This document shows positions 10,065-21,275 of a stretch of 64,000 bases of DNA, piece by piece. This DNA is from Zhengitettix transpicula (lineage: Eukaryota > Arthropoda > Insecta > Orthoptera > Tetrigidae): contig CM073590.1 of assembly GCA_037074705.1 (NCBI GenBank), forward strand, positions 7,766,001-7,830,000, in the 5' to 3' direction. How positions within the stretch are numbered: the first letter of the stretch is position 1; the number at the start of each line of letters is the position of its first letter. The notes under the pieces are model-generated. The model saw only the letters and a list, made by a program, of their open reading frames with translations, made no database searches and had not been told where the DNA came from. The translations under genes were made by a program, and so were the position numbers.

Positions 10065-13000
10065 AAATATGAGATAAAAACAATTATTACTCCTGTTTCT
10101 GTTTGAATAAGTAAAATGAATTTACGTTCCTAATAATCGTAAATGGAAGGTAATCATTCCTATTTTGTAATATTGACCTAGAATTGTCATAAACACATCA
10201 TTTGTAGCACTTTAATATATTATCGTAAGCACTTTTTAATTATAAATTCCTAAACACAGAAGTTCAAATTTATTTTTGTATCTTTTTCTCTTAAATAATT
10301 TTTCTTAACTATGATTATTAAGAATGAACACTTAGTCAATTATATAATGAGAGTAGAAGTTTCAATGTCATTATTTTATCAGAGTCAGAAGAATCCGAAA
10401 GTACAATTCCCGCGTTTGGTACGTTCCGTCTTGCTCTTACATTGTTTTCATATCTTGATTGCTTTTCGACCTATAAATTTTCTGATAATAATTTTCAAAA
10501 TAAATTCTGAAATTCTGCTTTACAAATCTGTTGAAAGGTTATCAAAAGAGAAAAGTAGTTTATACAAATAAAAAACCAGTGACATTACGAAATTATTGAT
10601 CTATTGAGAACTCCATTGCAATCTCTATCTATTGTGAATCATACAAAGGCAAATATTGAAATTTTTATGTTTCACGTTTTATATTCCTCAACATAATCAA
10701 AGTAAATATTTTCCAATAAACCATCCCCATAAATTTCATACGCATAATTCCTAAAGGTGAAGTGCTTGAAGAATTATTCCCTTCGGCAGATATGCCGACA
10801 TATTTATATCCCACTTAATGTTCAAAAAATGATACGTATTGTCTGTTTTTGTTATATTTGAGAAATAACATAAACCCCTTGAACCTAATATAAGTTTAAA
10901 AGTTTTTCATGCAAATGATTATTGTTCAAAACTTGTAATCAAATTGCATTATAAAAACCTCTGCTTGTAACATCGATGTAGACACCATTGCAGATTCCAG
11001 AAAATGTATTTTATATTTCTTCTACTTTAATAAGTATACACAATATATTTTAGGTAGAATTCAATTTTCCTCTTACCAACGTTTGAATCTCTGACGAGAT
11101 GTTAATCTCAAGAATGACTAAATATTAATACCGTAGTTTAACTAATTTTGTAACAGCTTCACTAATATCCTAATTAAGTCAATTCTTCCGAAAAACTCAT
11201 TAAATCGGTGACTTTGAGAAGATAATTGAAAATGTATGCAGTTAAATGTTTACAGTCTTGATTTATATTCTCTAATTAAATGATAGTGTATTTTCCAAAA
11301 GTCAGAAAATTATTTTCTATATTCCAATTGAATTGTTTGAATACAACCATTTCAATTTTAAAAAAATAATTCAGTATCATAAAGAGTTTCTGTGCTTGGA
11401 TTTTAGAGCGTGTATATTCTATAATATGCAACAATGACCTATTAGAAGCGTGAATACTCTTCACCCAATGCTATAGCTAATATGAAACTGTCATATAATA
11501 GTCTGTCAAGTTGAAGTATATGTTCCTAAAGTAACAGTAGAGTAAAAAGTAATTTAGGTACGCGTCTTTCAATTTAACAAAGTGACACTGACAGGCCTGC
11601 TGAGTCACGTGCTCGTACATCCCTATGTTCATACGTCTCCTCTCATCAACGATGCTGACGACCATTAAATTTACCTGGCTGCTCCTTTTGAAAAGTCATA
11701 AACGCCAGACTGTATTCAAAAACTTGTTTTTCTCGTTTGAAGATTAATAATTCCAATAAAAATTAACCCGGGGACAGGTAGCAGATATTAAATCATTTTG
11801 TTGGCTACTGAGCCCTATTAAATTTGTCATGCAGAAACACTATGAATAAATGTAAATAGAGTCAGTAAATAAAACACGATAATTTGAGTACACATAAACA
11901 AATAATATATTTATAATTACATGTATGTGCATGTTTGCAAAACAATCATAAGCGCATGGAGAATTCACATAAGTCTTACAATCTGAGAATAAAAATTTCG
12001 TGAGTAATACACCCACATAACTCATAGGTTTTTTTAAAGAAGGATAACAGTGGAAATCCTTCATGAACACCTGAGAGTGGTTCGTACCTCTCGGGTAGTG
12101 TGAGACTCCTACTCACTAAAACCATGAAACCCTTTACAATCGACTTGATTTCCGCCCTGGGATTGCGTTCAAACCGGAGTCGATTCTAATTTGCCTCACG
12201 GCTTCTCGTCATTGTTCATTCATTCTGTTTGTCTAGCTCGTCGCCATCGCGCATCTTAATCCTGAGGATCCTTTCAGTGTACACTGTCACTGAATTACAG
12301 AAACATAACCCAAGTAGAGGGCAGTAAAGAACAAGTATCGCTAATTCGAATGATTATCTATTTAAATTGAATTATTTGCATATTAAATTAATGTATTGTC
12401 AAATTTATCAACATTTGAAACAATCGGTTAGGCATTTAGTGGCGACAGTTAAAGACAGCGATTAATAATTCAACGTAACATTGTTGGCTAGCTGCCACGA
12501 CTAAATTCAACTTTGTCAAACAGACATTTTTATTAGTCCATTTTTCGATACCGTGATATGTTATAAGCAATTCTATTGGTGATTTCCTCAGAATCTTTGC
12601 ATGCCTCTTACAAGAAGCAATGGTTACGTTAGTCATGGCCGGCGCCATGACCAGTAAACTGCCGAATTAAGCAGCGGCAATGTTTTAAATAGTTTCATTT
12701 ATCAACGTGCATCAACTAATTGCAATGCAAAATTCTAAAACATATCTGAAAGTTTTGAGTTGAAAACCGACGTTCTGCTACTATGCGAGACTGTCTACAC
12801 AGATAATTCACACGGGGCGAGTTATAGCATCGTGTACGCCGAAGCGTTCCTGTTTTCGGGGCAGTTTTCTTCACATCCAGCAAGAACGTCGTAGTGACGC
12901 AATTGTCTGATGACGCGCCAAATTAACCGTGCGGAATCTGTGGTGAATTATTTACAGAAACGGTAAGCTTAAAAATTCACAATCAAAATTTTCCCGTTAA

Positions 13001-13359
13001 GTACCTTTTTAAATGTCGAATCAAAAATTCTCTGTTTTGAATCGCAAAATCTCGACCCCACAATATTTTGAATATTTCTCACAAATTTCATTAGTAAACG
13101 TAAAGTTGGAGAAAATATAATTTTGTGTAAATTTATGTTAAAACTTCTGTGATAAAAATCTATAAATTTATTTGCAGTTAAACTGCTTGGCCCCAACCGT
13201 GTTAAAGAAAATTATGTTTTAAATAGTAAAAAGTCATAGTGGAAGTTGTTATTTTGTTTTAATAAATATTTGTGTGTGAGAATTTATAAAAAAAATTGCT
13301 TTAAAAATAATGAATTGAGGTCCCATCTTTCACATTAACTTGTAAGAACTTACGAGCGG
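10065..13359. other. Long AT-rich stretch without recognised gene
   Basis: No open frame exceeds 90 codons and none shows a known domain. Two slightly GC-richer patches lie at 12060-12300 and 12770-12960. The first contains CTCTCGGGTAGTGTGAG and may be an old repeat. Confidence 0.4.
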
Positions 13360-13464
13360 CTGAGTTGGTGTTACGTCAGAGAAATATCTGATGGCGAACG
13401 TTTAGTTTCTCCTTCATGAAAAAGAAAGATAGCCAATTCTGAAAAAAAAGTGATAACATAAATA

Positions 13465-13509
13465 CCACACAACGTTTCTGGGATCCTTGTTCCTTTCGTC
13501 AGGTGCGAA
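13465..13509 (-). ncRNA. Hammerhead-like ribozyme motif (CTGACGA family)
   Basis: On the minus strand: CTGACGA (13496-13502), AA, stem GGAA/TCCC (one A-C mismatch) around loop CAAGGA, A, GAAAC, then GTTGTGTGG. Stem I can form from TCGCAC before the core and GTGTGG after the GTT triplet (6 bp, two wobbles). Stem III would be the 2-bp palindrome ACGT. This fits a minimal hammerhead of the kind reported from PLEs. Confidence 0.6.
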
Positions 13510-13699
13510 GAAGAGCCTAGAGAACCACAACTGCACTTGTCAGTTGACAACACAAAAGCGACGAAAACGCAACGACTATGGGAGAACCGAAGGGTTAGCG
13601 TAACAATAAGAGAGCAACGACAATTCGAGAACAGAAGGTTTAGCGTAATAATAATGGATCATAGCAATTATTGAGTTTAATAGTATCTGTTTGTACATT

Positions 13700-14127
13700 A
13701 ATAACTGTGATGTTTGACTTAATGTGAATCATCTCTGAAATGAGTCTGGAATTGTACCTGAGCATTTTGCCAATCTAATGTATGTTTAGAATTGATTATA
13801 TGTTTGGAGACTACAGATTGTTTATCATTTTGTTTTTATCAATATGTTTGATATTAGACATTGTTTCTTGATACGCGTATTAAGGGAACGTTTTATTTGC
13901 CCTATGTAGCAGGGATTACAATTAGACCAAGAGATTTTGTAAACAACACAATGTTTGCTGTAGGTGTCATGTGGGTCCTTGTGGTTTTTAATCAAGTAGA
14001 AAAGTGGATCTGTAAATGATGGATATTTGATATTCTTAGAATATTTGGATAAATTTGTGATGTAGAAATTTGTAATAATTATCACTTTTTGTCCGAATTG
14101 GCTATCTTTCTTATTCATTATTTTCAA
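13700..14127 (-). pseudogene. Penelope-like GIY-YIG endonuclease fragment
   Basis: The open frame 13825-14127 encodes a segment reading VYKISWSNCNPCYIGQ followed by a basic stretch (SLNTRIKK). This is the GIY-YIG signature of PLE C-terminal endonucleases: a V/I-Y-K-I strand, a cysteine pair, then YIG-(Q/E)-x(2)-RSL-x(2)-RI. The first Tyr of GIY-YIG is kept (VVYKI), YIG is intact, and the conserved Arg follows. After a frameshift the homology continues on the minus strand towards 13700 (HIINSKHTLDWQNAQ, then a degraded tail), matching the usual C-terminal HxxDW region. The first 15 or so codons of the frame come from an adjoining inverted terminal repeat, so the annotated ATG is not a true start. 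There is no RT domain and the gene is dead. Confidence 0.7.
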
Positions 14128-14460
14128 TCAGACGTAAATTTTTTCATTTCTCCTTTATACGGTTTCCCAAGTGACTTTATCTATAAACTTCAATATATTA
14201 AAATTTTATTATATATAATTTAATTGTATGTATTACAGGGAGTGCAAGTTGGCGACATGAAAATAATGCGGAACTCACCAATATCAGAGTCGGATAAATA
14301 TTTTTATGGATATTTGAGGTTAATAGTGGCATTCTTAATATATTTTGAGTCTAATTCGGTTGCTATCGGCGTGGAGTGCGTTAAGTAGCTTGTATACTAT
14401 TTAGATAAATATGTAGCCAAATAACAGACAAAATAAGTGCTAAGATAAAGACAATACAAC

Positions 14461-14496
14461 CTATCTACAATCCTTGTTGTTTTCGTCAGGTGATCC
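14461..14496 (-). ncRNA. Hammerhead-like motif, stem variant ACAA/TTGT
   Basis: On the minus strand: CTGACGA (14483-14489), AA, ACAA, loop CAAGGA, TTGT, A, then GATAG where GAAAC is expected. Stem II is perfectly paired with a base combination different from its relatives, but the 3' core has decayed. Confidence 0.45.
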
Positions 14497-14554
14497 AAAA
14501 GACGCAAGAGCCGGAAGAACAACACACCGCAAAAGTTGAGTTCGTCACCTTTTT

Positions 14555-14597
14555 TCCCACCAGACGAAAGAAACAAGGATTTCAGGAACGTTGTGAT
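14555..14597 (+). ncRNA. Hammerhead-like motif, stem variant GAAA/TTTC
   Basis: CAGACGA (core U changed to A), AA, GAAA (14570-14573), loop CAAGGA, TTTC (14580-14583), A, GGAACGTTGTG. The stem is perfectly paired while both core halves carry a substitution, so this copy should be inactive. Confidence 0.45.
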
Positions 14598-14777
14598 GTA
14601 TTTACTTTAACACTTTTTTATCTAATTATTCTACAAATACATAAACCACGGCGATGGGGGTTGAATTGGACTATAAATATATCAAGAATCTCACAATTAA
14701 AATCAGAAATCCAGAATAAAGCAGGTGACCAACTTAAAAGTTTGCGGTAAGTCGTTCTTACGGCTCCTGCGTTTTTC

Positions 14778-14822
14778 TAATCACCTGACGAAAGCAACAA
14801 AGATTGCAGAAACGTTGTGTGG
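14778..14822 (+). ncRNA. Hammerhead-like motif, stem variant GCAA/TTGC
   Basis: CTGACGA (14785-14791), AA, GCAA, loop CAAAGA, TTGC, A, GAAACGTTGTGTGG. Core halves are intact and stem II is perfectly paired with its own base combination. Upstream CAC pairs with GTG after the GTT triplet (3 bp of stem I). Confidence 0.6.
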
Positions 14823-14835
14823 TATTTATTTAGCA

Positions 14836-15777
14836 CTTATTTTTGTTTGTTATTTGTTATTTATCGAATTGGTATACATTTAACACAGACATTTAATAAT
14901 TATCTTGTAGACTTCTTCAAAAAAAATAATGACACTGTATTTCTCTTCAGAATGGACATAAATCTAAAACCACAACACTTCAGATGCAAAGATCATGTTA
15001 ATAATAGTATGTATAATTTAATTTAAGTATTAACTTATGTATTAGAAAGATTGTGTGTCGCCAACATATCAGAAACAATTGTATAAAATTAATGGATTGA
15101 ATTTTACATTTATAACATAAAATTTACAATGAGCTTCATAGCATATAGTAAAATACACAACTTTTCATACCTACTTTTTTTGGAAGTACATCTGTAGCAA
15201 TTAATCTATATATAAAAGTTGACGCATGAAGATAAGAAGAACAACATTTCTAACAAACAAGTTATATTATTGATGATGAAAATGAAAATCACAGGTGGTT
15301 TAAACTTTATGAGGTCCAAAATTGCTTAAGCTGGATGAGTTCGGAGATGGCCGTTTTCGTTTGATTTTATTAGCGTTGGGGAATCGTGGTAAGTTGGTGT
15401 GGCTGAGGCCTGGAACACGGTTATGAAGTTCGATGCACAAATCCCACCGGCATTAGTGGCGAAATCCTCGACTAATTGACGCCGCTTGGGCGTGCAATAC
15501 TTCACGCGGCGGACCTGTTGCTGTCAACGTTGATCACAATTAGCCGCCACGCGCCACCGATGACAGTGCGCATACAGTCATCTTAAATTTATGCTTCCGC
15601 TGATGGGAAGGCTCTGCCAGCCGATAATGGTGCCCGTCCTTCAATAAAAACTATAAATGAAATATGTAAAACCTGGGAGAAAAAACAAACGAAACTCATC
15701 TCAAAGAAAGACGAATGACGAAACGAAAGTTATTGGCCTGTGTAAAAAAATATTAATTATTCATCACGCATACGAAA
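14836..15777. other. Spacer with a GC-richer patch
   Basis: Mostly AT-rich. The part at 15330-15630 is markedly GC-richer (GCCGCTTGGGCGTGC, TTCACGCGGCGG) but has no recognised protein or repeat signature. Confidence 0.35.
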
Positions 15778-15784
15778 ACTGTTT

Positions 15785-15858
15785 TTTTTTAATAAAAGTT
15801 TACAACGGTCGTGGTCATTGGCGACCCGTATGTTATTTACCATCGATTATATAGCGTT
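15785..15858 (-). mobile_element. 5'-truncated LINE 3' end with 7-bp target duplication
   Basis: The sequence after the T run matches the 3' end of LINE A at 35521-35600 (GTGGTCATTG(G/C)C(G/A)ACCCGTAT, then ATAGATTA/ATCGATTA...TAGYGTTA). A minus-strand poly-A tail begins at 15785. ACTGTTT occurs on both sides (15778-15784 and 15859-15865). It is a short dead-on-arrival insertion. Confidence 0.6.
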
Positions 15859-15865
15859 ACTGTTT

Positions 15866-17150
15866 ACAGTAATGTTATTAACATTAACAAAAAACTGATT
15901 TCCTTAGATTTAAAATGTGCTTGTATCGAAACTTTAAAGAAATACAATGGCGTGTCGTATAACGCAAAGAAAATAATTTTTTCTAACTAAACTGACTGTA
16001 CAAGAGCGAAGAGAACCTCTAATTTTTATCAAAAATATAATGTGCACAAGTAATGTATGAGAGTTAAGTTTTTTTTTCTAATCTTAGCAAAAAATATAAA
16101 TATGTAAAGTTTGACAACCATTTGCTACAGGAAGTATAAAATAATAATATAGTTTTTAATTTAATAACATATTAATGTTAAGGCAAGAAAGCCATACACA
16201 ATTACGTCTATTATTAAAAAAATCAAGTGGTCGAAGCTTTCGATCTTTTCGTTATTTGAAGAGCTTCAGCCTATTAATTTTTTATTATTATTATACTAGA
16301 CTGTGTGTGGCTCTTCGCCCTTAATAGATAAATATTGGCTAATCACTTAAAAAGAGTCTGTAGCTTCCACTATATTATCTTAAAGCGGATTCTTTTAATA
16401 AATTAATTTTGATATAAATTATCACTATAGTGATTATTTCTAAATTATATATAACACTTCCATGAAGCATCATTTTTCATTCAATAATTTAGTCATTTTG
16501 CTACTCGTATGCTCTCGTATACATCTCCTCAACGAAATGATTGAATCGTTCATTAAAAGTATGGATTATATTTTCTGTATTCTTACTTCGCGGCTCTTTT
16601 AAATTGCCGTCAACAATACGTCTTTTCAAATGTTATCAATCCAGAAAAATCTTCCTCAACTACATCGCAAATATTTTTTCTGACAATATTTTACGCAATT
16701 GATGTTATACATGCATAAAATTGTAAATATCATCCTACACTCACAGAACTGTTTTTGTTTGAAATACAATCACTTTTTCGTAAAATAATTTCAACCAGAC
16801 GACGTTTTAACGTATTTTTGTTTATAACGTAACTTTTGTTTATAACGTAACTTTTCATTGAACGCAAATTCCTATTTCATAGGAAGTAGGTTTTTTTACA
16901 AAATCCCCACTACTGTTAAATACTACGAATTACGTTTAATTGTGCAAAAAATCTAAATGTATTTAAAGTAACGAATAAGAATATTTTCATTAAATAATCA
17001 GATGATTTAATGAGGAATTGCGAAGCGCACTCAACTGCTGGAGTTTAAAAATTTCACGATTCCCTGTTTAAAGGAGAGATGTAGACTGTCACTCAGATAT
17101 TCTTATTCATCTTTCCAGTACAATTTAAATAAGTTAAATAATTTGTATAA
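15866..17150. other. AT-rich spacer with one hammerhead-like relic
   Basis: No coding region recognised. The relic motif at 16228-16272 is listed separately. Confidence 0.4.
16228..16272 (-). ncRNA. Hammerhead-like relic with AGCT stem III
   Basis: On the minus strand: CTGAAGC (16263-16269; the last core base differs), TCTT, a loop, AAAGA, TC, GAAAGCTTCGACC. The four bases in the stem III position are AGCT, again self-complementary like ACGT elsewhere. The altered core and poor stem I make activity unlikely. Confidence 0.3.
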
Positions 17151-17154
17151 TGTC

Positions 17155-17380
17155 AACGTTTTTTCGTTTAGATTGTGCATTTCGACCTTAGAAGTCAGCG
17201 GAGAAAGACCCTGACTAACAAAATTTGTAAGTCCTCCAAAATTTATATTGTTAAGTTATCTGTCAAATCTTTCATACAAAATTTAAATTAATTTTTTTTT
17301 TTGATTTATAGTACAAATCTTCTTACTTGAACAGGTCGCAAATAGCGACGAAATTCCTATTAAAAATCTTCTGACGTTAA
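17155..17380 (+). repeat. Diverged copy of the 25.55-25.78 kb repeat
   Basis: It shares with 25550-25775, in order, a CATTTCGRCC segment, a GCAGTCAG/GAAGTCAG segment, AAATTTTGTAAGTC, a T-rich spacer and the stem-loop GGTCGCAAA..GCGACGAAA. The hammerhead core has been lost here. Confidence 0.6.
17324..17358 (+). ncRNA. Dead hammerhead relic: stem kept, core deleted
   Basis: The perfect stem GTCGC/GCGAC (17335-17339 with 17345-17349) and GAAA remain. Compared with 25711-25756, the six bases CTGATG are missing between TTGAAC and AGGTCGC. Confidence 0.5.
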
Positions 17381-19495
17381 AAGCCTGTTTATAGTCAAAG
17401 TATTTATTTCATTATTTTAAATTACTTTACATTAAAATACGCTAAATACTTCCGGGCAATCATATTTAACCGGAAAGTTTCATTTTGTTATTTGTTTCAG
17501 CAGCAAATAGAGGTTAGATTCACATTAATTGTATAGATTGACATTAATTGTACTTACTGCTTCTGTTGCAAGTATATTTAAAATTAAAATATTCAGAAAC
17601 TAATAACTTCCTATTCGTATCACTTGGTTGTTAAAAATAACACCGTAAAAGTGTAATTTATATGATAACTTGTGAGGTATAATCATAGGATTTTGCTTGA
17701 ATTTAATCTTAACTTATAATACTACTCCCGACTAAGTTAAATCAGCAAATATTTTTGTTGTTATAATTATATATATACTCCTCAGTGTAATACAAACTCA
17801 ACATGTGACACGAAAAGAACATTTTTAGTATTTTCCTCAATCGGTTTATAACAATATAAATTGAATGGATCACATTGAGGCATTCTATATTTACTTTAAA
17901 ACTTCTTTAAATATTATTATTATTAAAATGAAAATAAAAGATTATATTACATTAGACTATTTAATTAAATTTTAAAAAGGTAATTCTGAGTTCGTCCACC
18001 TGTTATCGGTATTTACTAAAACTAGAAAATTTAACCATATGGACGTTTACTTTACGGTACCGGTAGAGACTGACAGTCGAGGTTTTTCTGTTGATTCCTA
18101 GAATTTCAGCAGATTTTGTTCTCATACCCTTTTACCTCTCATATTAGTTTGTTACATTTTGAACTCATATTTTTCATATATGTTATCTCTTATAACTTAT
18201 TTATACGGAAGAAAATAATATTTGTTTCACATTTTGCTTAAAATTTCACCACTTCACTAATTAAGGTAAAATACATTTTTTTAAATTAGATCACAGGAAA
18301 TATTAAATTTAAATTCTTAATTTTTAAGGACTTAACACTTCCGTTGAGTTTTTCATTATATAAGAGCGTGCAACCCAATATCTTATGATTCAGATACCTT
18401 TAGACGTTGAATTAGCGCTCTCTGACACCAGCGCACTTAATGCGAGATCAAATTTCGCAGCGTACATGTAATGGTTCGTTTCCACACGTGCAGCTAATCG
18501 ATGCTGTAGAGATTTACATCATATTAATTTCTCGTCACATTTCCAATATTTGATTCTCGTTTGCCGTTTCGATGTTAGTGAACTGAACGAATCGCGCTTC
18601 TGAATTTACATATTTCACGCGGCCAGTACGTGTTTCAATAAATTTTCAGGAATAAAGGAAGAAATAAATTTTAAAAAATGTAATACATTTACCGCTCGCA
18701 GCTCAGAAATTTATGATAAGAGGTGATACTCACTGCAATTCGAAAATTTGACAGTCAAATAAAATAAATTCAATGAAACTCATTACGTGTATATTGAGTT
18801 TTTCTCTCATTTCTACAATTTACCGTTGGAAATTTCAGTTGTGATCAACGCGGAATAACGTTTACTGGAGACAATTATGCTCAACTGTTCCCCGCTACAA
18901 AGAGGATAGAAAGTATAGAATATATGAGCGAGTTTTGAGTTGTTGACAGACTTCGTTTCTCGTCCATGTCGTTTCAGTAGAAACGTAATATGTACGAAAA
19001 CGTTGCAATTTTAATCCAAACCGGTAAAATTAAGCATTGTTTTGCATCACTTGGTTTGAGGTACATTTTTTATGAATTGAAATAAATCCAGAAATATAAT
19101 CAAAAACCTGACATAAATACTATTTTTATCTTCGTGAAGATATATGGAATGATACCAGGAAAACGCGATACCTTGAGTCAACGGCAACATAAATTTAAAT
19201 TCCACAGTAACTAATACACTGAAAATTATTCAGTTCAAAATATAATTTAAACTTAAATAATTTTTAATCAAATAATTAACATATATTTAATCCCTTTTAG
19301 GGTTTTAGTCAGGGGTTTCACGCCTCTTGACATCCTTTTGTAGGTATGTATAGTTTGATCAGAGATGACAAATTATTATCAGTTAGTCTTGTTTTCTGAG
19401 AAATTTTCGTTGATATCATGAAGGAAAGTTACCTAACAAGTCTCTCTCTCTCTCTTGAATGTGATTATTTTAATGTTTATAACAATTATTTAACT
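17381..19495. other. AT-rich spacer, no gene seen
   Basis: No frame of interest. A mildly GC-richer part lies at 18400-18620. A short CT run lies at 19441-19455. Confidence 0.45.
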
Positions 19496-19507
19496 GAATT
19501 TCTTTCT

Positions 19508-20056
19508 TGATAGAGATTCTCTCGCAGGTAACCTGCGAGGGATTTTCTCTCGCAGGCAGAACCTTTTAGGAGAGATACGAAGGGGCTACCTTTGGGTATG
19601 CCTTTTCCTCTCAGTTTTTAAACTAAGGTTCCCACAAGCCGAGGCACCTCGGCCTGTTTTGAGAGGTGTATGTTCCGGGGTCGCAGACCTTGGGCATACG
19701 GTAAGAGTTGTTCGCTATTCCCATTGGAATAGTCGGCCAGCTGCCTCCTAAACTGGTCGAGGCACGGAGAAGGGAATGCTGCGTCCCCACAGCAAACTCC
19801 TCTCCCGCTATCGGAAGGGCGTAGGACAAGTACCCAATGCCCGACCTACCCGATGCAGGTTTTCCTAGGGGTTTCCCTGCACTTCTTTAGGCGAATGCCG
19901 GGTAGGATCCTTAAACCATAGCCCTGGGGCCCTAGTAACCCTTGGCTACCTTCCTCTACCCTTCCGCATAAACCCTTTCAAATCCCTTCCTATGCTATTA
20001 AAGGGGAGTTGCCCAATGTGGATCACCCTCATGTAGCCTGTTGCCCTAAAAAAAAA
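19508..20056 (+). mobile_element. R-SINE copy 7, full-length, with 12-bp target duplication
   Basis: A near-consensus copy with the 5' CTCTCGCAGG hairpins and a poly-A tail. GAATTTCTTTCT is present on both borders (19496-19507 and 20057-20068). This pair fixes the element's ends and shows insertion by target-primed reverse transcription. Copy 8 starts just beyond the duplication. Confidence 0.92.
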
Positions 20057-20070
20057 GAATTTCTTTCTCG

Positions 20071-20267
20071 CTTGTCCTGCATTACTTTTAGGCGAATGCA
20101 GGGTAGGATCCTTTAACTATAGCCCGGGGGCCCTAGTTAACCCTTGGCTAACTTCCTCCATCCTTCCGCATCCCCCCTTTCAAATCCCTTTCCTATGCTA
20201 TAAGAGGGGAGTTGCCGTTATGTGGATTTACCCTATACATAGCCTGTCTACACCCCTCAAAAATATA
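20071..20267 (+). mobile_element. R-SINE copy 8, 5'-truncated, older
   Basis: The 3' third of the consensus from CTGCATTAC(T)TTTAGGCGAATG to an A-rich end, more diverged than copy 7. Confidence 0.8.
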
Positions 20268-20491
20268 TTTCGTATCATTAACATATTAATCACCTTTTAC
20301 CTTCCCTATTTAAATTTTTTATCATTTTCAAATTGTATAATTTATGTATTTATTAATTTGGGTGTTTATTATATTTATATTTTCTGTTTATATAGTTGGG
20401 GTATTAAAATGAAAAAAATTACGTCTGATTGAAAATAATGAATAAGAAAGATAGCCAATACAGACCAAAAAGGGTAATATAAACACCAACC

Positions 20492-20520
20492 AACGTTTCT
20501 TTCGTCAGGTGCTACGAAGA
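20492..20520 (-). ncRNA. Hammerhead relic with stem-loop II deleted
   Basis: On the minus strand it reads CTGACGAAAGAAACGTTGG. Relative to the right arm, the 15 bases forming stem-loop II and the following A are missing, and nothing else is. Confidence 0.55.
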
Positions 20521-20578
20521 GCGTAGAGTAACTCAACTGCACTGGTCAGTTGACTTCACTCAAGTCGTAATACAACTT

Positions 20579-20651
20579 GGAGGTTGCTGAATACCTAACG
20601 ATAGGAGAGGTGAAAGAATTTTGGCGGAAGGCAGACAAAAACAGCAATGAG
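20579..20651. repeat. Passenger segment shared with 22.50 kb
   Basis: A run of 34 identical bases beginning GTAATACAACTTGGAGG and a second run of 20 (AAGGCAGACAAAAACAGCAA) match 22501-22581. The middle differs by small changes. Confidence 0.85.
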
Positions 20652-20693
20652 TGTTGTCAACTGACAGTGCAGTTGTGTTTCCTTAGGCACTTC

Positions 20694-20738
20694 TTAGCAC
20701 CTGACGAAAGGGACAAGGATCCCAGAAACGTTGTGTGG
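20694..20738 (+). ncRNA. Hammerhead-like ribozyme motif, intact core
   Basis: CTGACGA (20701-20707), AA, GGGA, loop CAAGGA, TCCC, A, GAAACGTTGTGTGG. Stem II is fully paired. GCAC before the core pairs with GTGT after the GTT triplet (4 bp). It is one of the better preserved copies of the family. Confidence 0.62.
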
Positions 20739-20952
20739 TATTTATAGTGCCCTTTTTTGTCTGTATTGGCTATCTTTGTTATTCATAATTTGGGTAATGC
20801 TCTTATTTTTGTGTGCGTTTTGTCTTTTATTGTAATTGATGCATTTTCTAAGGTTTATATTATTATTATTTATATATGCAATGACGTATTTGCTTTTCCC
20901 TTTTCGTTAGTAAAGGAATAATGTAAACACTTGAAACTGAATAAGATCAATA

Positions 20953-21275
20953 TTATTCCACGAGATTAAAAAAAAGTCTTCTCTGGATTCTAACCGTGTA
21001 AACAATTGTATTCGCGACGTTTCAGGCCTTATAAGGTAATAATCAAGGGTGACAATATCACGTGATAAGGCATGCGCTAGCGCTGAGTAGCTTCAAGTCA
21101 CATGCTGGCGAGCTATGACTAGAAAGTGGGGGTAATCTACGCTTCTCTGTAAATAAAGGCAAGATAACACCGGACTAATACTATTGCTAGACGACGATGG
21201 CATTGAACGTCATAGAAACGTCGTGAGTACAATTGTTTATTCGGTTAGAAGCCCGAGAAGACTATTCATTCTCTA
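20953..21275. repeat. Inverted repeat element with hammerhead-like motif
   Basis: The left arm (20953-21032) and right arm (21209-21275) are reverse complements: CGGTTAGAA, CCGAGAAGACT/CAGAGAAGACT, GAAACGTCG, TACAATTGTTTA. The same arm vocabulary (GGTTGGAATCCCGAGAA) is found at 28.76-28.90 and 32.1 kb, so this is one dispersed family. Confidence 0.6.
21187..21230 (+). ncRNA. Hammerhead-like motif, CTAGACGA variant
   Basis: CTAGACGA (core with an inserted A), CG, ATGGC, a 7-base loop, GTCAT, A, GAAACGTCG. The stem has 5 pairs including one G-T. The inserted A also occurs in the motif at 29065. Confidence 0.35.

Larger units (their letters stand above)
13360..14150 (-). mobile_element. Penelope-like element fragment, 3' end with terminal repeat
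   Basis: Reading the minus strand, a piece of coding sequence with a GIY-YIG endonuclease region (about 14090 to 13700) is followed by a terminal repeat whose hammerhead-like motif lies at 13465-13509. The distal end of a second terminal repeat lies in the opposite orientation at 14085-14150 (GGCTATCTTTCTTATTCATT). The terminal repeats therefore face outward. The same terminal sequence (CACCTGACGAAAG...GTTGTGTGGTATTTAT) recurs at 14.46-14.83, 20.41-20.83, 25.2-25.4 and 55.8-56.4 kb. The PLE reverse transcriptase domain is absent. Hammerheads in PLE terminal repeats are established knowledge; this copy links the repeat family to PLEs. Confidence 0.7.
14461..14835. mobile_element. Penelope-type terminal repeats in inverted arrangement
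   Basis: Three related terminal-repeat segments lie here: minus-oriented at about 14461-14545, plus-oriented at 14555-14640, and plus-oriented at 14735-14835. Outer arms match as reverse complements (CACCTGACGAAA, preceded by a GGCTC(T/C)TGCGT-type segment). The interior shows no recognised coding region. It lies 300 bp from the GIY-YIG fragment and may be part of one compound insertion. Confidence 0.6.
20407..20830. mobile_element. Inverted Penelope-type terminal repeats enclosing a passenger
   Basis: The minus-oriented arm (about 20407-20557) and the plus-oriented arm (about 20655-20830) belong to the CTGACGA family. Between them lies a segment (20579-20651) that recurs at 22501-22581 outside such arms. 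In one frame the passenger is open (NLEVAEYLTIGEVKEFW), which suggests a fragment of coding sequence, although I do not recognise the protein. Confidence 0.65.

Noticed and set aside
13371..13553. The minus frame here, and the similar one at 55756-55950 (TDKCSCGSLGSSSHLTKG type), looked like a gene shared by two loci.
   Set aside because: These frames only translate the terminal repeat, including the hammerhead-like motif. The similarity is that of the DNA repeat.
18930..19010. A further hammerhead-like motif around GTAGAAACGTAAT.
   Set aside because: GAAACG is present, but there is no CTGANGA core or pairing stem at the right distance on either strand.
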